In this document: positions 9,265 through 17,638 of the stretch, piece after piece
How the letters are laid out: each line of letters opens with the position of its first letter
Position numbering within the stretch: the first letter of the stretch is position 1
Assembly (NCBI RefSeq): GCF_900129275.1
Contig: NZ_FQUX01000001.1
Span: forward strand, 930,001-994,000
DNA length: 64,000 nt
Source of the DNA: Arenibacter palladensis
Lineage (GTDB): Bacteria; Bacteroidota; Bacteroidia; Flavobacteriales; Flavobacteriaceae
Direction: 5' to 3'
Translations under genes and position numbers: made by a program
Notes under the pieces: generated by a model
What the model saw: the letters and a program-made list of their open reading frames with translations, nothing else
Told to the model about the DNA's origin: nothing
Database searches by the model: none

Positions 9265-10266
9265 CTAGTCCAGCTTTTCGGTAAGTTCCTTGAAAACTTT
9301 TTTCGGGTTTTTATTTTCATAAAGTACTTCGTAAACGGCATTTAGAATAGGGGTTTTCGATTTTTTCTTGTGTTTTGAAACTATTAGGAATGCACTTTTG
9401 GTAGCATAATATCCTTCGGCCACCATTTTCATTTCCATCATGGCACTTTTTACAGTGTAGCCTTTACCGATCATGTTTCCAAACATACGGTTGCGACTAA
9501 AAACGGAATAGCCCGTAACTAAAAGGTCCCCTAAATAGGCAGAGTCGTTTATGTTGCGTTTCATCTTGTGTACCCGTTTTATAAACCGCTTCATTTCCCT
9601 TATGGAGTTGCTCATAAGTACGCTTTGAAAGTTGTCGCCGTAGCCCAATCCATGGGCAATACCAGCAGCAATGGCATAAATGTTCTTTAGCATGGCCGCA
9701 TATTCCGTCCCAATAATATCATCGGATATTTTGGTTTTTATGTAGTCGCTACTTAGGTGTTTGGCCACTAATTTGGCTTTTTCCGTATCCGCACAGGCTA
9801 TGGTTAAATAAGACAAACGTTCCAAAGCTACTTCTTCGGCATGGCATGGGCCTGTAATGACCCCAATGTTTTCGAAGGGAACGTTATAATTAACATGAAA
9901 ATGCTCTCCCACGATCAAACTGGATTCTGGCACAATACCTTTAATGGCCGAAAAAATAATTTTGTCCTTAATATCAACGGTCAGTTGCTTCAATTCGCTT
10001 TCCAAGAAAGCGGAGGGAATGGCAAAAATAAGGACATCGGCGTCAGCAACGGCCTCATTAATATTGTCCGTCAGGTTTAATTGTTCGGTATGAAATTCTA
10101 CCGAACTTAGGTAATTGGGGTTATGTTTCTGGGTCCTAATGTGTTCAATGGCATCTGTATTGCGCATGTACCAATTAACCACATCGGCATTCTCTGTCAA
10201 CATTTTAACAATGGCAGTCGCCCAGCTACCACCACCCAACATAGCAAACTTTATATTGTTCTTCAT
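9265..10266 (-). CDS. gpsA: NAD(P)H-dependent glycerol-3-phosphate dehydrogenase
   Basis: A 333-residue soluble enzyme that reduces dihydroxyacetone phosphate to sn-glycerol 3-phosphate for phospholipid synthesis. The Rossmann motif MLGGGSWATAI is at residues 9-19. The conserved SAIKG (Lys109), GPCHAEE (140-146) and YAAMLKNIYAI with active-site Lys194 are present. Length is normal for GpsA. It is convergent with glpD, so the biosynthetic and catabolic enzymes are neighbours. Confidence 0.95.
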   Translation of the reverse strand: MKNNIKFAMLGGGSWATAIVKMLTENADVVNWYMRNTDAIEHIRTQKHNPNYLSSVEFHTEQLNLTDNINEAVADADVLIFAIPSAFLESELKQLTVDIKDKIIFSAIKGIVPESSLIVGEHFHVNYNVPFENIGVITGPCHAEEVALERLSYLTIACADTEKAKLVAKHLSSDYIKTKISDDIIGTEYAAMLKNIYAIAAGIAHGLGYGDNFQSVLMSNSIREMKRFIKRVHKMKRNINDSAYLGDLLVTGYSVFSRNRMFGNMIGKGYTVKSAMMEMKMVAEGYYATKSAFLIVSKHKKKSKTPILNAVYEVLYENKNPKKVFKELTEKLD

Positions 10267-10579
10267 TTATCTAATATTTTTTGTAGTACGCCAAGATATA
10301 TAACCAAGGTATCTTGAAATAGCCCATCAATTTCCTGTCATTAGTATGGAAGAGCACATGGTTCAACAAAATCTATGGCAATGTAGGACTGTTTTTTGGA
10401 GATTCAAAACAAGAATTTCATACCATAGGGATAAGGATTGGTGCAATCCAGGGAATCCAAATTTTTGATCCTTTAGGGGTTTCTCATTGTTTTTAAGTTG
10501 TAACACGTTGATAATCAGATGTTAAAATTATTGGCATAATGATTGTTTTATTATAATAGTCAACATCAATCTATATGAT
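10267..10579. other. Intergenic region with possible gene remnant
   Basis: 313 bp between divergent gpsA and a lipoprotein gene. It holds a 7-bp hairpin (10292-10298 with 10310-10316), a 57-codon open stretch without ATG (10323-10496, plus strand), and a -24/-12-like promoter at 10531-10547. No intact gene is visible. Confidence 0.4.
10531..10547 (+). promoter_or_regulatory. Candidate sigma-54-type -24/-12 promoter
   Basis: TTGGCATAATGATTGTT matches the -24 box TTGGCA and a near -12 box TTG(T) with the required spacing: GG, 10 nt, then GT instead of GC. It lies 33 bp before the ATG at 10580. Confidence 0.35.
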
Positions 10580-11506
10580 ATGAGAACTATAAAACTACTA
10601 TTTACAACTTTAGCCCTTGCTATTTTGGCAACGGGTTGTTATACCGAAGTTATTATTGAGGACGAATACATTGATGAACCCGTTCTAAACGTACATGCCT
10701 TATTAAAATCCTATGAGCTTTGGTATGTGGATATCAATGCTACTTCCGGCAATGGGGAGGTTCCGTTTTTGCAACGAGCATTTACCGTTTCCTTTGTTGG
10801 TGAAACGGTTTTTGCCAACAATAACATAGTGGGCATTGGTAAAACGGGGAATGGCTTTGGATTGGATGTTGGGTATTTCGATACTGCTAATGGAAGGCTA
10901 CAAATTAACCATGATGTGGATGGATTTTGGGTTTTGGAGGTATTCGTAGTGGACAACAATACCATTGAATTATATGATGCCGATAGTAGAACATCTTATT
11001 TTTTAGAGGGATATCAAAGAAATAACTTTGATTATGACATGGTATTCTATGACAATATTGAATATCTATTGCAGGAATATAATGTTTGGGAAAAGGTGGC
11101 TACAAGTGTGGAAGGAACGGTAAACGATTTTGATGGGGAAAATTATTTGCAGTTCTATTTTGACGGAAACAAAAGTGTATTTAATTCCTCGCTAGACCCC
11201 ACGGGGATGCATTTCAACGACATTTTGTGGGATTATCGAGGGGAGTATTCATTATTTGATGTTTATAACGATGAAACGCTCAAAACTTTAACACTGGATT
11301 ATGACTTCATGGGCAATGATTACTTTGAGTTGTACGTTATTAATGATAGTACAATAGAGCTGTATCATTCCAGTAGTGGAACAGTTTACAGGTTTAAGGG
11401 AAAGGGATTTATTACCTATTTGAAATCTGGAATTTCCCAAGTGGACAGAAAGAGGACAAAAACCCAATATGGGACCATGAAGGTGGTCAGAAAAAGAAAG
11501 ATATAA
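10580..11506 (+). CDS. Beta-rich lipoprotein of unknown function
   Basis: A 308-residue lipoprotein with signal peptide and lipobox ATGC (Cys20). The body is rich in aromatic and acidic residues and in NNTIELYDADS-like strands. The pattern appears twice (NNTIELYDADSRTSYFLEGY near 132-150 and DSTIELYHSSSGTVYRFKGK near 257-276), which suggests two repeated beta domains. The basic C-terminal tail (RKRTKTQYGTMKVVRKRKI) is unusual. Related flavobacterial lipoproteins are, as I recall, sometimes database-labelled nicotinic acid mononucleotide adenyltransferase; nothing here (no nucleotidyltransferase motif) supports that name. A terminator follows at 11566. Confidence 0.65.
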   Translation: MRTIKLLFTTLALAILATGCYTEVIIEDEYIDEPVLNVHALLKSYELWYVDINATSGNGEVPFLQRAFTVSFVGETVFANNNIVGIGKTGNGFGLDVGYFDTANGRLQINHDVDGFWVLEVFVVDNNTIELYDADSRTSYFLEGYQRNNFDYDMVFYDNIEYLLQEYNVWEKVATSVEGTVNDFDGENYLQFYFDGNKSVFNSSLDPTGMHFNDILWDYRGEYSLFDVYNDETLKTLTLDYDFMGNDYFELYVINDSTIELYHSSSGTVYRFKGKGFITYLKSGISQVDRKRTKTQYGTMKVVRKRKI

Positions 11507-11565
11507 TTATTGCCGTAGGGTTATACGGTGCCGATATAAAGAAGTTTTTGGTTGGTTATTTAGTT

Positions 11566-11604
11566 AAAGACCGCTTTGGAGTAATTACCCAGGGCGGTTT
11601 TTTA
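11566..11604 (+). terminator. Rho-independent terminator
   Basis: Arms 11566-11579 and 11589-11602 form a 14-bp stem with G-T wobbles, a 9-nt loop and a T run, 60 bp after the lipoprotein stop codon. Confidence 0.6.
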
Positions 11605-11730
11605 TTTGCCATAATTCTACCGTATGCCAAAGGTTTTATTCCATATATAATTGGCGGTCCGGCCAAAAGGATAAATTCAATTAAATTCCTTAAATTAAGG
11701 TATTGTTCGAAGCGTTAAATAAGCCAGCGT

Positions 11731-12702
11731 ATGAGACCCAAGTACAATAAGGTTGCCAACAAGAACCCTCATGAGGAGATTCCTGGGAATCCTTCCACTT
11801 CCACTACCAGTAAAATAGTTCTGAACGACCGAAGTAACGGAAAACCTTCACGGATGCTGAGTGAGGAGGATTGGAAATTTTGGTTGTACAACGGGTATAT
11901 TGTTGTCAAAAATGCGATCGCAAAGGAGCAGGCACAGGAAACCGCACAATTCTTATGGGAATTTGAAGAAAAGGATCCTAAGAACCCAGATACTTGGTAT
12001 ACGCCACCTAGGGCTGAAATGAAAATGAAGGAATTAACAGGTACGGGAATGGTGGAGGTGTACAACCATCAGTATCTTTGGAACAATAGGCAACAAGAAA
12101 AAATTTATGATGCTTTTGTGGATATTTGGGGTACGGAAAAACTTTGGGTGACTATTGATAGGGCCAACCTAAACTTCCCAATTCGGCCAGGATTTGAACA
12201 AAAAGGGTTTATTCATTGGGACTACGACCCCGAAACCAGACCACAGAATGTACAGGGCGTATTAGCTTTGGCAGACCAGACCGATGAGAATATGGGAGGA
12301 TTTCAATGTATTCCCTGGTTATACAGGAATTATGATTCATGGAAACTTGATCAGCCGGCCGATAGGGACCGTTTTAAGCCAGATGTTAGCGACTTGCAGG
12401 ATAAGATCGTAAAGGTGAAGATGGAGACGGGCGATCTTTTAATTTTTAATAGTACGCTACCTCATGGCATAAGGCCAAACCATTCAAAAAACAAAGTTAG
12501 GATTGCCCAATATATTTCCATGATGCCGGCCGAAGAGGATAATGAGCCCCTTAGAACTTGGCGCATCAATTCTTGGAAAAATAGACTGGCGCCAGAGGGA
12601 TATGCTTTCCCAGGTGATCCCAGAAATTGGGAACAGACCAGGTATAAATCGGCTAACTTAAACGATTTGGGCAAGAAATTACTAGGGATTCAATCTTGGT
12701 AA
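11731..12702 (+). CDS. Phytanoyl-CoA dioxygenase (PhyH) family protein
   Basis: A 323-residue soluble protein of the Fe(II)/2-oxoglutarate oxygenase superfamily. The iron-binding facial triad is visible: HWD (His162, Asp164) and the distal His245 in LPHGIRPNHS, with Arg257 suitable for 2-oxoglutarate binding. The N-terminal ~40 residues are polar and probably disordered. The segment ENMGGFQCIPW and the ETGDLLIFNSTLPHG strand are typical of PhyH proteins, which hydroxylate or oxidise diverse small molecules. The substrate cannot be inferred. It stands alone upstream of the SulP gene. Confidence 0.85.
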   Translation: MRPKYNKVANKNPHEEIPGNPSTSTTSKIVLNDRSNGKPSRMLSEEDWKFWLYNGYIVVKNAIAKEQAQETAQFLWEFEEKDPKNPDTWYTPPRAEMKMKELTGTGMVEVYNHQYLWNNRQQEKIYDAFVDIWGTEKLWVTIDRANLNFPIRPGFEQKGFIHWDYDPETRPQNVQGVLALADQTDENMGGFQCIPWLYRNYDSWKLDQPADRDRFKPDVSDLQDKIVKVKMETGDLLIFNSTLPHGIRPNHSKNKVRIAQYISMMPAEEDNEPLRTWRINSWKNRLAPEGYAFPGDPRNWEQTRYKSANLNDLGKKLLGIQSW

Positions 12703-12785
12703 TTTGTTGTAAATGTCACATTTAGGCATATCATGCTCCTTAAAACAAGAAAATCCACTACTTTTGCCCCCTCAAAAACAAAAAC

Positions 12786-14363
12786 GTGAAGAAGTATTTA
12801 AATCTATTCGATTTTAAGCAAAAAGTAGATTATAAGACCGAGATCTTATCCGGTTTAACCGTTGCCCTAGCTTTGGTTCCTGAAGCAATAGCCTTTGCCT
12901 TGATTCCTGGGTTTTCACCGTTAACAGGATTATATGCAGCATTTGTGCTAGCATTGGTAACTTCTATTTTAGGGGGTAGACCAGGAATGATTTCCGGGGC
13001 TACAGGTGCCGTGGCGGTTATTTTTGTGGGATTAATTTTGGAATTGAAGAATACTTTCCCCGGGATTACTCCAGAGACTATTTTGAATTATGTGTTTGCC
13101 ACAGTGATCATTGCAGGCCTATTGCAAATAACGGCAGGAGTTCTAAAATTAGGTAAGTTTATACGCTTGGTGCCACATCCGGTCATGTTTGGATTTGTCA
13201 ACGGCTTGGCCATTATAATTTTTATGGCGCAGTTCCCCAATTTCTATGTTAAGGGAACTTCAGAATTGATGTCAGGGATGCCTTTTTGGACTATGCTTGG
13301 ACTAACCTTATTGACGATGCTGATTATTTGGGGCTTCCCCAAAATAACCAAGGCGGTACCCTCCTCCTTATTGGCTATAGTGCTGGTGTCCGCAATAGTT
13401 TTGGGTTTTGGTATAGATACGCTAACAGTAGCCGATACTATGTCTGAAGGAGAGTCCATAAAAGGAGGCTTTCCACCTTTGTCCATACCTAATATTCCAT
13501 TTACATGGGAAACCTTTCAAATAATATTTCCCTTTGCGGCCATTGTAGCCGGAGTAGGTTTAATTGAGAGTTTACTTACCTTAAATATAATAGATGAAAT
13601 TACCGATACTCGTGGAAGTGGTAACAAAGAATGTATAGCCCAGGGAACAGCGAATATTTTCTCTGGATTCCTATCAGGGATGGGAGGTTGTGCAATGATC
13701 GGACAAAGTTTGATCAATACTTCCGCTGGTGCCAGGGCTAGATTATCTGGAATAACCGCTGCCGTAATGTTGCTGGTATTTATAATGTTCGGCTCCAACT
13801 TAATAGAACAATTGCCCATGGCCGCTTTGGTTGGATTAATGTTTATGGTGGCCATAGGAACTTTTGAGTGGGCAAGTTTTAAGACATTTAGGAAAATGCC
13901 TACCTCGGATGTTGTCGTAATGGTGTTGGTTACCTTGATTACGGCCATTACCCATAATTTGGCGGTTGCCGTATTGTTCGGGGTAATTATTTCTGCCTTG
14001 GCCTATTCCTGGGAAAATGCCAAACGTATTAGGGCCAGAAAGACCATCGATGAAAACGGGATAAAACATTATGAGATTTACGGGCCATTGTTTTTTGGGT
14101 CAACTACTGCCTTTGCCGAGAAGTTCGATATACAGAACGATCCCAGCGAAGTGATTATCGATTTCAAGGAAAGCAGGGTAGCGGATATGTCTGGAATTGA
14201 GGCCCTGAACAAATTAACGGAACGCTATGCCAAGGTGGGCAAGAAAGTGCATCTAAAACATTTAAGTCGGGACTGTATTAGGTTATTGGAGAATGCCAAT
14301 GAAATTATTGATGTGAACGTAATAGAAGATCCTACCTATAAAGTTGTTGTGGATAAGGTATAG
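12786..14363 (+). CDS. SulP family anion transporter with STAS domain
   Basis: A 525-residue inner-membrane transporter beginning at a GTG codon. The sulfate-transporter motif region ALVPEAIAFALIPGFSPLTGLYAAF occupies residues ~28-52, followed by about a dozen hydrophobic segments to residue ~410. The C-terminal part (about 425-525) is a STAS domain with IIDFKESRVADMSGIEAL. SulP proteins carry sulfate, bicarbonate or other anions. With no carbonic anhydrase or sulfate-assimilation gene adjacent, the substrate is open. A strong hairpin terminator follows. Confidence 0.92.
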   Translation: MKKYLNLFDFKQKVDYKTEILSGLTVALALVPEAIAFALIPGFSPLTGLYAAFVLALVTSILGGRPGMISGATGAVAVIFVGLILELKNTFPGITPETILNYVFATVIIAGLLQITAGVLKLGKFIRLVPHPVMFGFVNGLAIIIFMAQFPNFYVKGTSELMSGMPFWTMLGLTLLTMLIIWGFPKITKAVPSSLLAIVLVSAIVLGFGIDTLTVADTMSEGESIKGGFPPLSIPNIPFTWETFQIIFPFAAIVAGVGLIESLLTLNIIDEITDTRGSGNKECIAQGTANIFSGFLSGMGGCAMIGQSLINTSAGARARLSGITAAVMLLVFIMFGSNLIEQLPMAALVGLMFMVAIGTFEWASFKTFRKMPTSDVVVMVLVTLITAITHNLAVAVLFGVIISALAYSWENAKRIRARKTIDENGIKHYEIYGPLFFGSTTAFAEKFDIQNDPSEVIIDFKESRVADMSGIEALNKLTERYAKVGKKVHLKHLSRDCIRLLENANEIIDVNVIEDPTYKVVVDKV

Positions 14364-14407
14364 CAGTCATACTTTTAATGGATTTGCTCCAGTAGATTAT
14401 TAATAAA

Positions 14408-14448
14408 AAAAGCGTTTGCACATCTTATTTATAGGGGCAAACGCTTTT
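14408..14448. terminator. Bidirectional terminator
   Basis: Perfect 12-bp stem (14408-14419 with 14437-14448) flanked by an A run on the left and a T run on the right, between the convergent sulP-like and cytochrome c genes. Confidence 0.85.
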
Positions 14449-14470
14449 AATTTTTTAAAGAATTTATAAA

Positions 14471-14950
14471 CTATAAGGTCCTTAAATACTCTGCTACCGC
14501 ACGAGCATCCTCTTCGGAAAGATTCTGGTTCAGCATAACGGCATTGTTGTACTCCTTCAATAAGGCCTTGGCTATAGGGTCTTCCTTAAGCATACCATCC
14601 GGGTTCAAGATCATGTTCATAACCCATTCTGGGCTTCTTCTTTCAAAAACACCCTTTAGTGCAGGTCCAATCAAACGTTGCTCGGCCATATGGCAGGCCA
14701 CACAAATGGTACTGAATGTTTTTTGTCCTTTGGCAGCCAGTTCGGTATCAATTTCATCTGCGAACGTTACAGATTTAATTGGGCCGACACCTTTGTTGCT
14801 CATGTCTACAGGGACTCCCTCACTTACAGGTTCTGCTTTCACTTCTTTTTTGGTACGGTTCATTTCAAAACCTTCCTTTTTTTCTTCTTTTTTTTCGCCA
14901 CAGCTAAGGATCAATCCAGCTAGGGCCAAAGGGATAAATAATTTTCTCAT
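14471..14950 (-). CDS. Cytochrome c lipoprotein
   Basis: A 159-residue monohaem cytochrome c. The signal peptide ends in a lipobox (LILSC, Cys17), followed by a Lys/Glu-rich linker. The haem-binding motif CVACH covers residues 83-87, and the following GPALKGVFERR and EEDARAVAEYLRTL are standard for small class I cytochromes. A Met in the C-terminal half (for example VMLNQ or DGMLKED) would be the sixth haem ligand. It is probably an electron carrier anchored on the periplasmic face of a membrane. Partner enzymes are not adjacent. Confidence 0.88.
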   Translation of the reverse strand: MRKLFIPLALAGLILSCGEKKEEKKEGFEMNRTKKEVKAEPVSEGVPVDMSNKGVGPIKSVTFADEIDTELAAKGQKTFSTICVACHMAEQRLIGPALKGVFERRSPEWVMNMILNPDGMLKEDPIAKALLKEYNNAVMLNQNLSEEDARAVAEYLRTL

Positions 14951-14992
14951 CGTTTTGGTATATTATTTCACGAAGATAATAAATAGATTATT

Positions 14993-15955
14993 TTAATATA
15001 ATTCTTCAACAAATTTTAATGCCCTTTTTTCTGTATAGGTAATATTATTTTGGCCATAAAACCCTACATGGCCTCCGTATAAGGGAAGTTCAAAATGTAC
15101 GTTATTATTTTGTTCAGCTTCCTTAAAAGGATAACATTGGTCTCCCAAAAAGGAATCATTTTGAGCATTTATAATCAGGGTGGGAGTTCTTATGGCATGG
15201 ATAAACTGTAATGAACTGGATTTTTGGTAGTAATCAATGGCATCCTTAAATCCATGGGCCCTACTGGTATAGATGTCATCGAAATCCTTTAGGGTGTTTA
15301 TCTTTGCAATGTCGGTATCGCTTATCTTTTCCGGAAAAAGAAGCTGTTTTGCACGTAGTTTTTCTATCAGATGTTTCTTGAACCTATTGGCGTATAATCT
15401 ATTTTTTGGTTTCAATAGTTCCAATAGTGAACTGTATAGGTTGCATGGGACCGATACTGCAATGGCCCCTTTTATTTCTTTGGGGACATTTCTTCCTTCC
15501 CCTAAGTATTTTAACGTCATATTACCACCTAGACTAAATCCCTTTAAGTAAATATTGGTGTATTTTTTTTCTTTTAGGATGTAGTTTATTACGGCTTCCA
15601 AATCTTCCGTGGCCCCGGAATGATAAGATTGGAAAAGACGATTGGTTTCGCCACTGCAACCTCTGTAGTTTACGGCGCAGGCATCAATACCAATGGTATT
15701 GAATTGTTTTGCACTGCCGGTAATATAAGGTCTTTGCGCATTGCCTTCCAGACCATGTAAGAGTATTGCCACTCCGGTAGATGGGCGGGCGGCGTAGCTC
15801 CAGTCCAGATCCAAAAAATCCCCGTCACTGAGCTCCAAACGTTCCCTGTGTTGGTTTAGGCCATTGACCCTTCTGATTAACCCAGAATAGATAGTGGAGA
15901 AATGTCCACTTTTAAAAAGGAATGGAGGGCTGTATTTGGCGGTGATAATAGGCAT
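14993..15955 (-). CDS. YheT/EMB8-type alpha/beta hydrolase
   Basis: A 320-residue soluble alpha/beta hydrolase. The oxyanion segment LLHGLEGN is near residue 66, and the family hallmark NYRGCSGETN is at 96-105. The catalytic triad is Ser141 (GFSLGG), Asp267 (NAQNDSF) and His296 (GGHVGF). The start PxxxFKSGHFSTIYSGL is typical of the YheT/EMB8 group, whose physiological substrate is not established; members are described as esterases or acyltransferases. No operon partner is visible. Confidence 0.88.
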   Translation of the reverse strand: MPIITAKYSPPFLFKSGHFSTIYSGLIRRVNGLNQHRERLELSDGDFLDLDWSYAARPSTGVAILLHGLEGNAQRPYITGSAKQFNTIGIDACAVNYRGCSGETNRLFQSYHSGATEDLEAVINYILKEKKYTNIYLKGFSLGGNMTLKYLGEGRNVPKEIKGAIAVSVPCNLYSSLLELLKPKNRLYANRFKKHLIEKLRAKQLLFPEKISDTDIAKINTLKDFDDIYTSRAHGFKDAIDYYQKSSSLQFIHAIRTPTLIINAQNDSFLGDQCYPFKEAEQNNNVHFELPLYGGHVGFYGQNNITYTEKRALKFVEELY

Positions 15956-16187
15956 GGATAGAATTCTAAATGGAGTTGGGGTATTATTTAAGGATTAGGG
16001 CACAAGATAAGTTAATCGCATAATTTTTCAAAGATTGGTAGTCAGGATAAATAAGGGTGACAATATAGCGGCTTATTTTTTTGGAATATTCCATAAAAGT
16101 GGTATGAATTTTACTAAATTAATGCCTATGATGATTTAATTGTATGAATTTGTGAATTATTATATTGTGGATTCAACATATTTTTAT

Positions 16188-16211
16188 ATTTTCGTTAACG
16201 TTAACGAAAAT
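16188..16211. promoter_or_regulatory. Putative LacI-family operator (site A)
   Basis: A 24-bp perfect palindrome centred between 16199 and 16200, with core TTCGTTAACGTTAACGAA. It lies 15 bp before the first DUF1080 gene. Fifteen of 16 core bases match a site upstream of susC (26763-26778, read on the minus strand). The central AACGTT and the AT-rich flank resembling a -7 element (TATATTTT immediately 5') fit a repressor site at the transcription start. Confidence 0.75.
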
Positions 16212-16226
16212 TAATATTTAAATATT

Positions 16227-17609
16227 ATGGCTAATAAGAAACTAACCAAGTTAATCTTGGTATTGCTACTCCACTTTACTTTTTTCAATGCTTTTGCCCA
16301 AGATGGATGGGAAATACTTTTTAACGGTAAGGATTTCTCCAATTTTGAACAATTGAATGGGAATGCAAAGTATAAAATTGAAAATGGGGAAATGGTAGGA
16401 ACCTCTAGGTTAAATACTCCCAATAGTTTTATGGCCACTAAAAAGGCCTATGGTGATTTTATTTTGGAGTTTGATGTATTTGTGGAAAACGGACTAAATT
16501 CCGGGGTTCAATTTAGAAGTTTGAGCCTTCCCGAATATATGGATGGTAGGGTGCATGGATACCAATGTGAAATTGAGACCAGTGATAGAAAATGGGCTGG
16601 AGGAATATATGACGAGGCAAGAAGGGGATGGTTATATCCCTTGTCCAGAAACGCAAAAGGACAAAATGCATTCAAACCCGGGGAATGGAACCATTATAGA
16701 ATTGAGGCCATCGGCAACAATATTAGAACTTGGATAAACGGGATACAGTGTGCCAACCTAGTGGATGACGCTACTGCGAAAGGGTTTATTGCTTTTCAGG
16801 TGCACTCCATTCACGATGCCAGTTTAGAAGGCAAAATAGTTAAATGGAAAAATATTAGGATCAAAACCACTGATTTGGAGAAGGAGCGCAAAGAGGTATC
16901 GGTGTATGCCCCGGAAATAAGCTATTTGCAAAATCAGCTTACCTCAGATGAAGTTAGAAAAGGCTGGAGACTATTATGGGATGGCAAGACAACGGAAGGA
17001 TGGCGAGGGGCCAAACTGGATGACTTTCCAGAGAAAGGCTGGGTTATGGAAGACGGTGAGCTAAGTGTACTGTCCTCCGATGGTGCAGAATCCAGGAATG
17101 GAGGGGACATTGTAACAACTGCGGCGTTTAGTAATTTTGAGTTGAGTATTGACTTTAAGTTGACCAAAGGAGCCAACAGCGGTATTAAATATTTTGTTGA
17201 TCCAGGTCTTAATAAGGGGCAAGGTTCCGCCATAGGGTTGGAGTTTCAAGTGTTGGATGATAAGGAACATCCAGATGCCAAAATGGGGAAGAATGGCAAT
17301 AGGACCGTGGGATCCCTATATGATCTTATCCGTGCAGAGAACTTTGAAAATTCAAGGGGAAAGAACTTTAACGGGGTAGATAAATGGAACAATGCCCGTA
17401 TTGTTGTGAGGGGCGGACATGTTGAACATTGGCTGAATAATGTGAAGGTGGTGGAATATGATAGGTTTAGCCAAGCTTTTAAAGCCTTGGTAGAAAAGAG
17501 CAAGTATGAGAAGTGGGAAAATTTTGGGACAATTCCGGCAGGGAAGATCCTTTTGCAGGATCATGGCGACCATGTTTCCTTTAGAAGTATAAAAATAAGG
17601 GAATTTTAA
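16227..17609 (+). CDS. Double DUF1080 (3-keto-disaccharide hydrolase) protein
   Basis: A 460-residue secreted protein. The signal peptide ends about residue 24 (NAFAQ). Two DUF1080 domains follow, each opening with the family signature: [15 protein letters not shown] (from ~27) and [16 protein letters not shown] (from ~245). Each continues with a SGVQFRSL- or SGIKYFVD-type strand and the Trp-Asn-HW-N-G region near its end ([19 protein letters not shown] and [16 protein letters not shown]). DUF1080 domains have a laminarinase-like jelly-roll fold, and some members cleave 3-keto-glycosides. This is the first gene of a four-gene plus-strand unit behind operator A. The tandem arrangement is unusual, and one domain could be binding rather than catalytic. 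Confidence 0.88.
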   Translation: MANKKLTKLILVLLLHFTFFNAFAQDGWEILFNGKDFSNFEQLNGNAKYKIENGEMVGTSRLNTPNSFMATKKAYGDFILEFDVFVENGLNSGVQFRSLSLPEYMDGRVHGYQCEIETSDRKWAGGIYDEARRGWLYPLSRNAKGQNAFKPGEWNHYRIEAIGNNIRTWINGIQCANLVDDATAKGFIAFQVHSIHDASLEGKIVKWKNIRIKTTDLEKERKEVSVYAPEISYLQNQLTSDEVRKGWRLLWDGKTTEGWRGAKLDDFPEKGWVMEDGELSVLSSDGAESRNGGDIVTTAAFSNFELSIDFKLTKGANSGIKYFVDPGLNKGQGSAIGLEFQVLDDKEHPDAKMGKNGNRTVGSLYDLIRAENFENSRGKNFNGVDKWNNARIVVRGGHVEHWLNNVKVVEYDRFSQAFKALVEKSKYEKWENFGTIPAGKILLQDHGDHVSFRSIKIREF

Positions 17610-17638
17610 GGTAGGTTTAATTTAAAAAATTAAGGATC

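Noticed and set aside
7547-10266. glpD-gpsA convergence as a specialised shuttle system
   Set aside because: The two enzymes are ordinary, separately transcribed housekeeping genes. Adjacency alone does not support a dedicated glycerol-phosphate shuttle.
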